From contig CALDWC010000052.1 of assembly GCA_937923945.1 (NCBI GenBank), forward strand, positions 1-15,210: DNA of 15,210 nucleotides. Direction: 5' to 3'. Below the pieces are notes generated by a model. It made no database searches. It was not told where the DNA came from and worked only from the letters and a program-made list of their open reading frames with translations. Below, one piece after another: positions 7,515 through 14,618 of this stretch. Position numbers and translations under genes: made by a program. The DNA comes from an uncultured Treponema sp. (GTDB lineage: Bacteria > Spirochaetota > Spirochaetia > Treponematales > Treponemataceae). Each line of letters starts with the position of its first letter. Positions within the stretch are counted from its first letter, which is position 1.

Positions 7515-7704
7515 CGATGCATGAAGACAGGGTGATCAAAAGGAGGAAAAGACCCCCTGCAATGCATAAGGAGGTATGTTATATTTTATAAGGAGATATA
7601 TTAAACATACGACAAAACAACCACAGCCCGGTAAAAAGGTTACATTTTCGAGAAAATGATTTTGGATAATCTTCTAAATATTTGAAATTTACCTGACGGT
7701 TGCT
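7515..7704. other. Intergenic stretch with repeated AAGGAG motifs
   Basis: No gene is recognised between thiQ and the terminator. The plus strand carries three strong Shine-Dalgarno-like motifs within 58 bases (AAGGAGG at 7540-7546 and 7568-7574, AAGGAG at 7590-7595). None has a believable start codon at normal spacing and a following frame of more than about 25 codons. GTATGTT (7574-7580) is complementary to AACATAC (7604-7610), placing the third motif in a hairpin loop. Function is unknown. Confidence 0.3.
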
Positions 7705-8331
7705 TTATTTTAAGCGGAGCGTTCTATCCGCCAAATATTGCGCTTCTTCCGTATCGTGCGTTACATACACGGCACAATAGCCTTCCCGTTTTTGTGTCGT
7801 TTTTAATTCAACTTTCAACTGTTGACGTAAATCCGCATCGAGGGCGGAAAGCGGCTCATCGAACAAAATCACTTTCGGTCCCGTGATAAGCGTACGGGCG
7901 AGCGCAACGCGCTGTTTTTCACCGCCGGACAAATTTTGTACCGACCGTTTTTGGAGCGGTGTAATCGAAAATTTTTCAAGCCAGTTGTTGACTTCGTGTT
8001 TTATATCCGCATTGTTCATTTTTAATGAACGCAGCCCGAACGCAATATTTTCAAAAACATTCAAATGCGGAAAAAGGGCGTAGTTTTGAAACACCATGCC
8101 GACATTCCGCTGATATGGACTTTTCGCGGTGATGTCGGTACCGTCCAAAATAATCCGCCCGCTATCCGGTTTGAGCAGTCCCGCAATCATCGAAAGGATG
8201 GTGCTTTTTCCGCAGCCGGAAGGTCCGACGAGTGAAAGTGCTTCCCCTTTACCCAACGTAAAATCGGCGGTGATAATTTTGTCTCCGAATGTTTTTGTTA
8301 CATTTTCAACAGCAAAATAAGTCGTATTCAT
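7705..8331 (-). CDS. thiQ: Thiamine/TPP ABC transporter ATPase
   Basis: The ATP-hydrolysing subunit that powers thiamine or TPP uptake. The 208 residues contain Walker A GPSGCGKST (36-44), Q-loop Gln82, signature LSGGEKQ (134-140), Walker B VILFDE (154-159) and switch His192. It stops soon after the H-loop, so it lacks the regulatory C-terminal domain of larger importers, which fits ThiQ. The ATG overlaps the thiP stop as ATGA, pointing to translational coupling. The sequence alone shows an importer ATPase; the substrate is inferred from the linked ThiB and the riboswitch. Confidence 0.9.
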   Translation of the reverse strand: MNTTYFAVENVTKTFGDKIITADFTLGKGEALSLVGPSGCGKSTILSMIAGLLKPDSGRIILDGTDITAKSPYQRNVGMVFQNYALFPHLNVFENIAFGLRSLKMNNADIKHEVNNWLEKFSITPLQKRSVQNLSGGEKQRVALARTLITGPKVILFDEPLSALDADLRQQLKVELKTTQKREGYCAVYVTHDTEEAQYLADRTLRLK

Positions 8332-10016
8332 GGTTGTTCCTTTATTTTTGCAAAATCTATTTCACTCAACAAAAAGCCGAAGCACACCAGCACAATGAGC
8401 ACCAACGCAGCGACGGCACTTTCGTTAAAGCGGTACGAACCGGCGAGACGGAAGATCATCAAACTAATATTTTCAAAATTCGGTAGTTTCAGCATCAGCG
8501 GTAATGACGCGTCTCCGGCGCTGATTGCAAAACAAAATGCAAAAGCGGATTTGAGGCTTTTTGTCAACTGCGGGAGTACCGTGCGGTAAAACGCATCGAA
8601 CGAATGGACGGAAAGTAAACAGCCCGCCTGTAATTGCGATTTCGGTATTTGTACGAAACGTGCTGCGATTTGCGTATAGGCAATCGTCCACGCTGTTGAC
8701 GCTTGTGCCGCACTCAGCAAGAGCATTCCGAAACCGCGCGTGTTGATAAACGTAATCCGAAGTGCAAAGCCAAGCACAATCGGGGAAACTACGAGCGGCA
8801 TAAAGGGAAGTACTTTTAAAACAATGCCGGCTTTGTTTTGAAGCACTGCACGAAATTCAAAATACACAACGAAGAGCGCCGTTAACACCGAAAAACTTGC
8901 CGTTACCATCCCGACCATTATCGTGTTCCAAACTGAGCGGAAAAAACTCGTCCGCATTATAATTTTCCAGCCGGAAGCGTTTATCGCAAAAAATTGCCGT
9001 AAGCGGGAAAAAAAATTTCCCGTCGTTTCAGTAATCTGCAATGCAAAAATCGATTTAAAAAAAATGGAGGCGAGCGGTAAAATTAAAAATAATAGAACGG
9101 CGGTTAGTAAAACGATAAACACCCCCCGTTCAATTGCGGTCATCGCGGTGCGCGGAATATGCTTTTGCGTTTCAAGCGCATTTTTGTACGTTTTTAACTT
9201 TGAAACAATGTACGCCGCAACAAAGAGTGCGGCAATGCCGCTTTCGAGCAAAGCAATTTTTGCGCTATCAATCAGCTGCGTGCTTGAGCGAAACACTTGG
9301 TAAAGTTCCACTTCGAGCGTACTCAAACCGAGTCCGCCGAACATTAAAATGATAAAGAACGAAAAAAAACAGTAAATAAAAATCAGCAAAAAAGATGAAA
9401 GGATTGCAGAAAAAATTTCAGGTAACACGATTTTTCGGAAAATATAGCCGCGACGATTTGACAAAAGTGCGGCGGCGTGTTCCAAGTCGGCATCAATATT
9501 TTCCCAAACGCCGGTGATTGTTTTTAGCGCAATCGGAAAGTTGTAAAAACTATGAATTAAAATAACCGCAAAAAGCGAATACAAAAAGTTTGTGCCGACG
9601 CCACGAGCGTTTGGGTGAAACACACGCACGAGCGAATTGAGGACACCGGCTTTGCCGAAAAAAAGCACGTAGGAAAGTGAAATAATCAACGGCGGCACCG
9701 AAACGGGAATTGCTGCAAGCGACAGTAAGAATTTTCTGCCGGTAAAGTTTTTTTGGGTGCAAAAATACGCGAGCGCAAAACCGAGTAGCGTTGCACCCGT
9801 ACTTGAAAGCAAGGCTTGCACAACGGTAAATACAGTAATATTCCATAGCCGAGCCGGTAACGCCGATACGGTATCGGGTGCTTGTGAAAAAACATTTCGG
9901 AGTACTTGCGCGAGCGGGAAAACAAGCACAAAAGCAGCAAGTGAAAAAACCGAAAACAGCGCGACAAAAAAAATAATTTGATGTGCTGAGATGCGTTTGT
10001 CAAATAACCGTTTCAT
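8328..10016 (-). CDS. thiP: Thiamine/TPP ABC transporter permease
   Basis: A 562-residue inner-membrane permease in which two binding-protein-dependent transport domains are fused, as in ThiP and iron FbpB-type permeases. Each half has about six membrane segments and a cytoplasmic EAA-like loop that docks on the ATPase, at 179-201 ('EHAAALLSNRRGYIFRKIVL') and about 463-484. The ATG at 10016 is chosen because it precedes the first basic and hydrophobic segment. A GTG eight codons upstream is also in frame, and neither has a strong ribosome site (GTGA before the ATG). It follows thiB after a 104-base spacer with a hairpin and overlaps thiQ by four bases. Confidence 0.9.
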   Translation of the reverse strand: MKRLFDKRISAHQIIFFVALFSVFSLAAFVLVFPLAQVLRNVFSQAPDTVSALPARLWNITVFTVVQALLSSTGATLLGFALAYFCTQKNFTGRKFLLSLAAIPVSVPPLIISLSYVLFFGKAGVLNSLVRVFHPNARGVGTNFLYSLFAVILIHSFYNFPIALKTITGVWENIDADLEHAAALLSNRRGYIFRKIVLPEIFSAILSSFLLIFIYCFFSFFIILMFGGLGLSTLEVELYQVFRSSTQLIDSAKIALLESGIAALFVAAYIVSKLKTYKNALETQKHIPRTAMTAIERGVFIVLLTAVLLFLILPLASIFFKSIFALQITETTGNFFSRLRQFFAINASGWKIIMRTSFFRSVWNTIMVGMVTASFSVLTALFVVYFEFRAVLQNKAGIVLKVLPFMPLVVSPIVLGFALRITFINTRGFGMLLLSAAQASTAWTIAYTQIAARFVQIPKSQLQAGCLLSVHSFDAFYRTVLPQLTKSLKSAFAFCFAISAGDASLPLMLKLPNFENISLMIFRLAGSYRFNESAVAALVLIVLVCFGFLLSEIDFAKIKEQP

Positions 10017-10047
10017 AGTTTTTTCACTTGCGGGAGACACACGAAGG

Positions 10048-10095
10048 CAATGCGGCGTATTTTACTCACGCGCAACGGTGAGCGATTCCGCATTG
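10048..10095 (-). promoter_or_regulatory. Intercistronic hairpin between thiB and thiP
   Basis: CAATGCGG (10048-10055) pairs perfectly with CCGCATTG (10088-10095). Inside, CTCAC (10065-10069) pairs with GTGAG (10078-10082). There is no T tract, so it is not an obvious terminator. Such a stem after a binding-protein gene could protect the 3' end of a thiB message and keep thiB expression above thiPQ; this is inference. Confidence 0.5.
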
Positions 10096-10120
10096 ACCGG
10101 GTATCAACATGCGGTGATTT

Positions 10121-11122
10121 TTATTTTAAAACTTCAATCACTGCATCAATGAGCTTTTGCGGATTTTCCGAAACGTTTAAAACTTTGAGCGGCGTTCCAA
10201 TCGCAGCGTAGGATGCGGGGAGGGGAGCGTCGAGGGCCACCGGATACATCCATTGCGTTTCCGGCAAAACCGCCTGCGCTTCTTCCGAAAGCATAAATTC
10301 GATAAAGGCTTTTGCGCCGGCTTCGTTCGGGGCGTATTTTGCAAGACCGAGGCATTCGATTTGGGCAATGTGTCCTTCGTTGAAAAGCAGGGCTTTGTAG
10401 CGCTCGGTGTTGTCGTACCGGACATGGTAAGCTTCACTGGAGCTGTAACTCAATGCGAGCGGAGCTTCACCGTTGGTAAAAAGTCCGTAGCCTGCCGACC
10501 AGCCTTCCGTCATTGAAAGGATTGACGGTTTCAGCTTTTTCCAAAAGTCGAGATAGGCTTCTCCGTATACGGCGCGTGTCCACATTAAAAGCCCAAGCCC
10601 GACTGAGCTGGTGCGCGGATCCATGATGACGATTGACTTTTTAAACCGTGCATCGCACAGTTCGGCAAGTGATTTCGGCGCTTGCGTTTTCGCGGCGGTG
10701 TCGAACATAAAGGCAAAATAACCGTAGTCGTAGGGAGTCAGCAAATGCGAATCGTCAAAGAGCAGCGCTTTTTGCGCAATGCGTGAAAGGTTTTTCGCCT
10801 TGTACGGTTTTAGTACATCCGCGTCTTTTGCCTGATATACGGTAAAGTTATCGATACCGACCAGTACATCCGCTTTGCAGTTTTTGCCTTCAAGCGCCGC
10901 TTGCGTTAACACGGCGGGCGCATCTTCAAAGGTTACGAATTGCAACTCGTAGCCGGTTGCCGTTTCGAACTTTTTTTTGAGTTCCGGTCCCGGTCCCCAC
11001 TCGGCGGTAAACGAGTCATACGCATATACCGTAACAACATTGCCGCTGTTTTCGCTTGTACCGAGTGCAAACGAAAATGTACACGACAAAACCAACATAC
11101 AAAATAAAAAATTTTTTTTCAT
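10121..11122 (-). CDS. thiB: Thiamine/TPP-binding periplasmic protein
   Basis: The solute receptor that captures thiamine and its phosphates for ThiPQ. The 333 residues match the ThiB pattern: 'VVTVYAYDSFTAEWGPGP' (29-46), 'YDYGYFAFMFD', 'MTEGWSAGYGLFTNGEAPLA' and 'ETQWMYPVAL' near the C terminus. An N-terminal export signal is clear (MKKNFLFCMLVL). Cys14 after 'LVLS' could be a lipidation site under the relaxed spirochaete lipobox, or a signal peptidase I site could follow 'SFA'; I cannot decide. It is the first gene of the operon, and its ribosome site GGAGG (complement of 11130-11134) lies at the end of the TPP riboswitch. Confidence 0.95.
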   Translation of the reverse strand: MKKNFLFCMLVLSCTFSFALGTSENSGNVVTVYAYDSFTAEWGPGPELKKKFETATGYELQFVTFEDAPAVLTQAALEGKNCKADVLVGIDNFTVYQAKDADVLKPYKAKNLSRIAQKALLFDDSHLLTPYDYGYFAFMFDTAAKTQAPKSLAELCDARFKKSIVIMDPRTSSVGLGLLMWTRAVYGEAYLDFWKKLKPSILSMTEGWSAGYGLFTNGEAPLALSYSSSEAYHVRYDNTERYKALLFNEGHIAQIECLGLAKYAPNEAGAKAFIEFMLSEEAQAVLPETQWMYPVALDAPLPASYAAIGTPLKVLNVSENPQKLIDAVIEVLK

Positions 11123-11126
11123 AAAA

Positions 11127-11195
11127 CTTCCTCCGCCGGTATTATCCGGATCAGGTTAGCGGGTATTATCTCAGCGTATCGCACCCCGGTAAAAG
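11127..11195 (-). promoter_or_regulatory. TPP riboswitch (THI element) controlling thiBPQ
   Basis: Minus strand. It shows the conserved core GGGGTGC, CTGAGA, ACCCG, AACCTGATCCGGATAATACC and a final GGCGGAGG. The aptamer is compact, with a very short third stem. The thiB ribosome site GGAGGAAG (11127-11134) is at its 3' edge and can pair with CTTTTACC (11188-11195) in P1, with two G-U pairs and one mismatch. No terminator lies between aptamer and ATG, so control is probably at translation. Ligand binding would lower thiB expression, the usual sense for uptake genes. Confidence 0.92.
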
Positions 11196-11196
11196 T

Positions 11197-11225
11197 AATG
11201 TATCACATTTAAAAAAAATATGCAA
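11197..11225 (-). promoter_or_regulatory. thiBPQ promoter
   Basis: Minus strand: TTGCAT (complement of 11220-11225), a 17-base spacer and TACATT (complement of 11197-11202). The expected start is about 11190, so the RNA would begin at or just inside the riboswitch 5' edge, shortening the 5' strand of P1. Confidence 0.6.
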
Positions 11226-11301
11226 GCGAAGCGATTTAGGTATCTTTTAAATTCAGTGTCTCCTTTACGCAAATTGATTTCATGATTGTATTTTGAATAC
11301 A

Positions 11302-11329
11302 TTGCTTTTTATCCCCATTTTTGTATAAT
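11302..11329 (+). promoter_or_regulatory. dnaX promoter, apparently leaderless
   Basis: TTGCTT (11302-11307), a 16-base spacer and a perfect TATAAT (11324-11329). With the -10 box at -12 to -7, +1 falls on 11336, the A of the dnaX ATG. A TGTATT/AATACA inverted repeat (11287-11301) abuts the -35 box. Confidence 0.65.
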
Positions 11330-11335
11330 AAAATT

Positions 11336-13240
11336 ATGTATCAAGTTACTGCTACCAGACGGCGTCCGCAAACTTTTGATGAACTGTTAGGTCAGGAGTT
11401 TGTGAGCGCGACGCTCAAAAAATCGATTGAAGCCGGAAAAATTGCGAATGCGTATTTGTTTTCGGGACCGCGCGGTTGCGGCAAAACGAGTACGGCGCGA
11501 ATTTTGGCAAAGGCAATCAACTGTGAAAAAGGACCGACCGCGGTACCCTGCGGTGTGTGTGATTCGTGTACCCATATCACCGCAGGTTCCAGTTTTGATG
11601 TTATCGAAATAGACGGGGCTTCCAACACCGGCGTTGATGATGTGCGAAAACTTAAAGATGAAATTCTCTTTCCGCCCAACTCAAGCCGTTATAAAGTATA
11701 TATTATTGACGAAGTGCATATGCTTTCAACTAATGCGTTTAACGCGTTGCTGAAAACTATTGAAGAACCGCCGCCCTATGTGGTGTTTATTTTTGCGACG
11801 ACGGAATTGCACAAAGTTCCTGCAACTATCAAGAGCCGCTGTCAGCAATTTAATTTCAGGCTCGTGGATATTCAAACGCTTCACGATGCGCTCGCAGCAG
11901 CGGCGGCTGAACTGGGTATCCAAGCGGATGACGAAGCGCTCTATTGGATTGCCCGCGAAGGAACGGGAAGCGTTCGTGACAGTTATACGCTTTTCGATCA
12001 GGTTGCCGCGTTTTCAGGCGATCACATCACGTTGGAAAAGATACAGGACAAATTAGGTTTAACCGGCATTGATGCGATTAACGATATGGTAACCGCCTGC
12101 GTTCATAAAAATGCAAACGAAGCGTTGAGTATTTTGCATGAGTGTTTGAACAACGGCATTTCCGTTGAGCAGTTTACGATTGACTGTGCAAAATATTTCC
12201 GCAGCCTATTGTTGGTAAAACACGGCATCACGAAAGAAAGCGTTCTCGGACAACGAGCTTCCCGCTTTTCCGTTGATGTACTCCAGAATTGGCAATCAAC
12301 CCAAATTGAGCAAGCGCTGGCAATTACTTTAAAGCTTTTTAAAGATATAAATTTTTCGGTAAATCCGGTGTTTGAGGTGGAACTCGCCGTTTCACGGCTT
12401 GCGTGGCTTTCTGATTATGTGCCCCCCAACGAGTTAAAACGGGCATACGATCAGTTAAAATTGGTTCTCACCGGAAAGGCGAGTCCTGAAAGTCTCATTG
12501 ATTTGAACGGGGCGGCAGTGACTCACGTAAATGCGGCGAAAGACGGGCAGTCTGTTGCTGCACAAACGACGGTCGAAAAAAACGAAGGCGCTGCACAGCT
12601 GCAACAAAGTGCAAATATCTCGCCCGCGCCGCAACCGGAAAACGCCGCACCGGTTCGCGCCGTTTCGTATGATGAGCCGCCGCTTGAAACCTATGAAGGA
12701 GTTGCCGACCCTTTTGATACGGCGGACAGTTTTACGACACCGTCACCCGTTCAAGGAAATAACGATGCGGAATCTTCAAAATCGGCGGAACACGCGGTAC
12801 AGCCGCTTGGTAAACCTGCCGCGACGAAGACAGCTGACCTTGAACCCGAAACTGTCCGCGTTCATTCTTTATCCGAATTGAAAACGAATGTCATTGGCGA
12901 GTTGAGCCAAAGTGCGGCTCTCCTCGCCCACGCACTCAGCGAAACACAAGCGTGGGAGCGAAACGAAAATGCACTTATTTTGAAAATCGACAAGAGTTTT
13001 CAAAAAATAACAATAGAAAAAAATCGCTCGCTTGTGCTGGAAACCTGTGAAAAATATTTTGGCGAACGCGGTTTAACCTTGGAAGTTGTGCTGGTAAAAC
13101 CGCAGGTAGAAAATCGTATCAGTTCAGATGAGCCGCCGAAAAAAATAAAAAACCTCATGCGGATTTTTCAAGCGCGACTCGTTGATACCCTTGCATTAAA
13201 TGAAACTTCCTCCGGCGGCGATAACGCAACCGGTGAATAA
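11336..13240 (+). CDS. dnaX: DNA polymerase III subunits gamma/tau
   Basis: The clamp-loader ATPase of the replicative polymerase. The 634-residue product has Walker A GPRGCGKT (44-51), a zinc module with C63, C72, C75 and C78, Walker B IIDEVH (123-128), sensor 1 'ATTE' (154-157) and the SRC arginine finger R168. Domain III runs to about residue 370. A Pro/Ala/Thr-rich linker (about 385-500) and a C-terminal domain follow. The ATG at 11336 begins the usual MYQVTATRRRPQTFDELLGQ start. There is no Shine-Dalgarno sequence, and the upstream in-frame TTG (11321) lies within the promoter. An in-frame A AAA AAC heptamer (12577-12583) could yield a shorter gamma form. The common dnaX neighbours ybaB and recR are not next to it. 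Confidence 0.96.
   Translation: MYQVTATRRRPQTFDELLGQEFVSATLKKSIEAGKIANAYLFSGPRGCGKTSTARILAKAINCEKGPTAVPCGVCDSCTHITAGSSFDVIEIDGASNTGVDDVRKLKDEILFPPNSSRYKVYIIDEVHMLSTNAFNALLKTIEEPPPYVVFIFATTELHKVPATIKSRCQQFNFRLVDIQTLHDALAAAAAELGIQADDEALYWIAREGTGSVRDSYTLFDQVAAFSGDHITLEKIQDKLGLTGIDAINDMVTACVHKNANEALSILHECLNNGISVEQFTIDCAKYFRSLLLVKHGITKESVLGQRASRFSVDVLQNWQSTQIEQALAITLKLFKDINFSVNPVFEVELAVSRLAWLSDYVPPNELKRAYDQLKLVLTGKASPESLIDLNGAAVTHVNAAKDGQSVAAQTTVEKNEGAAQLQQSANISPAPQPENAAPVRAVSYDEPPLETYEGVADPFDTADSFTTPSPVQGNNDAESSKSAEHAVQPLGKPAATKTADLEPETVRVHSLSELKTNVIGELSQSAALLAHALSETQAWERNENALILKIDKSFQKITIEKNRSLVLETCEKYFGERGLTLEVVLVKPQVENRISSDEPPKKIKNLMRIFQARLVDTLALNETSSGGDNATGE
12577..12583 (+). other. Candidate -1 frameshift site in dnaX
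   Basis: A AAA AAC lies in the zero frame at codons 414-416, within an uninterrupted run of seven A. A -1 slip would add 29 basic residues and stop at TGA 12670-12672, giving 445 residues, close to E. coli gamma (431). No convincing downstream pseudoknot or upstream stimulator is visible, and similar in-frame A AAA AAY heptamers occur near the 3' end of the gene, so chance is possible. Confidence 0.35.
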
Positions 13241-13252
13241 AACAGGAATGCG

Positions 13253-13272
13253 CTAAAAACATCCGTTTTTAG
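13253..13272. terminator. Hairpin between convergent dnaX and arsM
   Basis: CTAAAAAC/GTTTTTAG (13253-13260 with 13265-13272), eight perfect pairs around ATCC. It could act in both directions, but the stem is AT-rich and has no separate T tract, so terminator strength is doubtful. Confidence 0.35.
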
Positions 13273-13281
13273 AAGGTATCA

Positions 13282-14037
13282 CTATTCTTTCGTGCCGACG
13301 AAAAGCGTTCGTTGAATATATTTTTTGATGGAAAGTCCGTATCCCCACTTTAGCGCATACGCGTCCGTTACTTCGTCGACGACCGTATGCAAGCGGGAAA
13401 AGCCCGCAGTGCGGATAATTTCCTGTACCGCTTCCACCTGAAGCGCGCCGCCCACTCACGTACCGTACAGATTTTCGGCACGCTGCAGCTCCGCGGAAAG
13501 CGGCTGTTTTAACGTGATGTCGGAAATAAAAAACATGCCGCGCGGCGATAAAATACGGTGCAGCTCACGGTACACCGTCTGTTTATCCGGCTCAAGGTTG
13601 ATTACGCAGTTGCTGATAACTTTATTGATTGCATTATCGGGAAAAGGCATTTCCGTCAGCGTCCCCTGTTTAAACACAATATTTTTGAACCCTTTTTTTT
13701 GCAAAACCTTTTCGGCACGGGCAAGCATCTCCGGCAGTTTATCAAGTCCATAAATAGTTCCCGCATGCGGAAACTTGAGACGCGCCATAAAAACATCCAT
13801 ACCAACGCCGCATCCCAAATCCAAAAGCGATTCGCCGTCCTCGATATACAAACTTTCGAGCGGGTTACCGCAAGAAAGCCCGAGCTGCACTTCCTCGGGC
13901 AGCTGCGCAGTCAGGGCTTTATCATAGCCGAGTGAATCGTAGAGCCGATCAGCCGAAACCGCAACATTCACTTTGCCGGCTTCAACGTTACGGTAAAAAT
14001 CATCGACTTCGTTTCTAATCGCTTCTGCGTCTTTCAT
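13282..14037 (-). CDS. arsM: Arsenite methyltransferase, probable selenoprotein
   Basis: An ArsM-type SAM-dependent enzyme that would methylate trivalent arsenic in the cytoplasm. Read through one in-frame TGA (13456-13458) it is 251 residues and ends at TAG 13282-13284. Seen: SAM motif I 'LLDLGCGVGMDVF' (71-83), and the two ArsM cysteines in 'GLSCGNP' (Cys56) and 'SNCVINL' (Cys144). The third conserved cysteine, expected in the 'GCVGGAL'-like block, is the TGA codon (residue 194). The 57 codons after it continue normal ArsM sequence ('VGGALQVEAVQEIIRTAGF'), and a SECIS-like hairpin follows the TGA, so selenocysteine insertion is the best reading. A nonsense mutation is the alternative. The start has AGAGG ten bases upstream. 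The gene lies 25 bases past the tRNA-Phe terminator with no clear promoter of its own. Confidence 0.8.
13429..13445 (-). promoter_or_regulatory. SECIS-like hairpin after the arsM TGA
   Basis: In the mRNA, CGCUUC pairs perfectly with GAAGCG around the loop AGGUG. The GGU of the loop is at bases 21-23 counted from the U of UGA. In E. coli fdhF it is at 22-24, in an AGGUCU loop. This matches the bacterial SECIS bound by SelB, which lies inside the coding region just after the UGA. Confidence 0.75.
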
Positions 14038-14049
14038 AATGAGGTTGCC

Positions 14050-14085
14050 TCTTTAAAAAGAAAAAGCGGAACTCTGTCCGCTTTT
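14050..14085 (-). terminator. tRNA-Phe terminator
   Basis: Minus strand: AAAAGCGGA/TCCGCTTTT (14062-14070 with 14077-14085), nine perfect pairs with a six-base loop, followed by a T-rich tail. It stands between tRNA-Phe and the arsM ribosome site. Confidence 0.8.
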
Positions 14086-14090
14086 CAAAA

Positions 14091-14163
14091 TGCCGTCGGA
14101 CAGGATCGAACTGTCGACACAAGGATTTTCAGTCCTTTGCTCTACCGACTGAGCTACAACGGC
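14091..14163 (-). tRNA. tRNA-Phe (GAA)
   Basis: A 73-base cloverleaf. The acceptor GCCGTTG (complement of 14157-14163) pairs with CGACGGC (complement of 14092-14098), with discriminator A. The anticodon stem AGGAC/ATCCT region presents the loop CTGAAAA with anticodon GAA (complement of 14128-14130), and the T arm has GTTCGATCC. CCA is not encoded. A strong promoter and a terminator flank it. Confidence 0.96.
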
Positions 14164-14173
14164 ATAATTAGTA

Positions 14174-14201
14174 AGTATACAAAAATAACAAAAAATGTCA
14201 A
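14174..14201 (-). promoter_or_regulatory. tRNA-Phe promoter
   Basis: Minus strand: a perfect TTGACA (complement of 14196-14201), a 16-base spacer and TATACT (complement of 14174-14179), just upstream of the tRNA. The AT-rich stretch from here to about 14350 shows no gene. Confidence 0.8.
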
Positions 14202-14352
14202 GTCTTTTTTTGTTTTTTTTGTTTTTTATCTTGCCGTAAAAATCTTTTTTGATAAATAGTGTGATACCGGATATCTTTTCTGTGTACAAAAAATAAAATT
14301 ACTAAAAACCACTTGACCTTATTTTTTTCATACTAACATGACTTTTTTCATT

Positions 14353-14519
14353 ATGAAGATGAATTCTAGCAAAAAGCGAAAGAGTCGACTTATCATATCG
14401 ATAGTTTTGTTTTTTTAGTTTACGCAACATTTTCACTTGTCTGTGGTTCTGCTCCTGATGCTGCTCCACCTGAACGTAAAGTTGCTGTTAATATTGATAT
14501 ACTATCAATAAATGGATAG
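14353..14519 (+). pseudogene. Frameshifted exported-protein remnant
   Basis: The frame from ATG 14353 encodes a basic start and a hydrophobic run, MKMNSSKKRKSRLIISIVLF, then stops at TAG 14416-14418 directly after a run of seven T (14410-14416). One extra T would continue the frame as 'LVYATFSLVCGSAPDAAPPE' to TAG 14517-14519, which reads as a signal peptide followed by a mature exported protein, perhaps a lipoprotein at the Cys. Further protein-like fragments in other frames follow to about 14610 ('FDFRVAYGSDNALHW'). No ribosome site is clear. It is most likely a decayed gene of unknown function; the T run could also be a phase-variable tract or a sequencing error. Confidence 0.45.
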
Positions 14520-14618
14520 CAAATCATGAGAAAAAGATTCAAGTAATAAATGATTTGACTTCAGAGTAGCTTATGGAAGTGACAATGCTTTGCATTGGTT
14601 CCGGTGAATTAAAAAACA

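Noticed and set aside
7400..7567. 56-residue N-terminal extension of MiaA
   Set aside because: It crosses the miaA promoter and the thi terminator, and has no similarity to MiaA, whose P-loop normally lies near residue 12.
11252..11264. AAGGAGACACTGA match (minus strand) to the repeat start at 2311
   Set aside because: Thirteen bases with diverging flanks is within chance for a window of this size.
13253..13459. Separate 68-residue minus-strand gene downstream of the arsM TGA
   Set aside because: It is in another frame. The arsM frame itself continues through the TGA with family-like sequence to 13282, which explains the region better.
14053..14289. 78-residue minus-strand frame
   Set aside because: It reads through the tRNA-Phe gene and terminator; the 'AVVAQSVEQRTENP' type peptide is a well-known product of translating tRNA genes.
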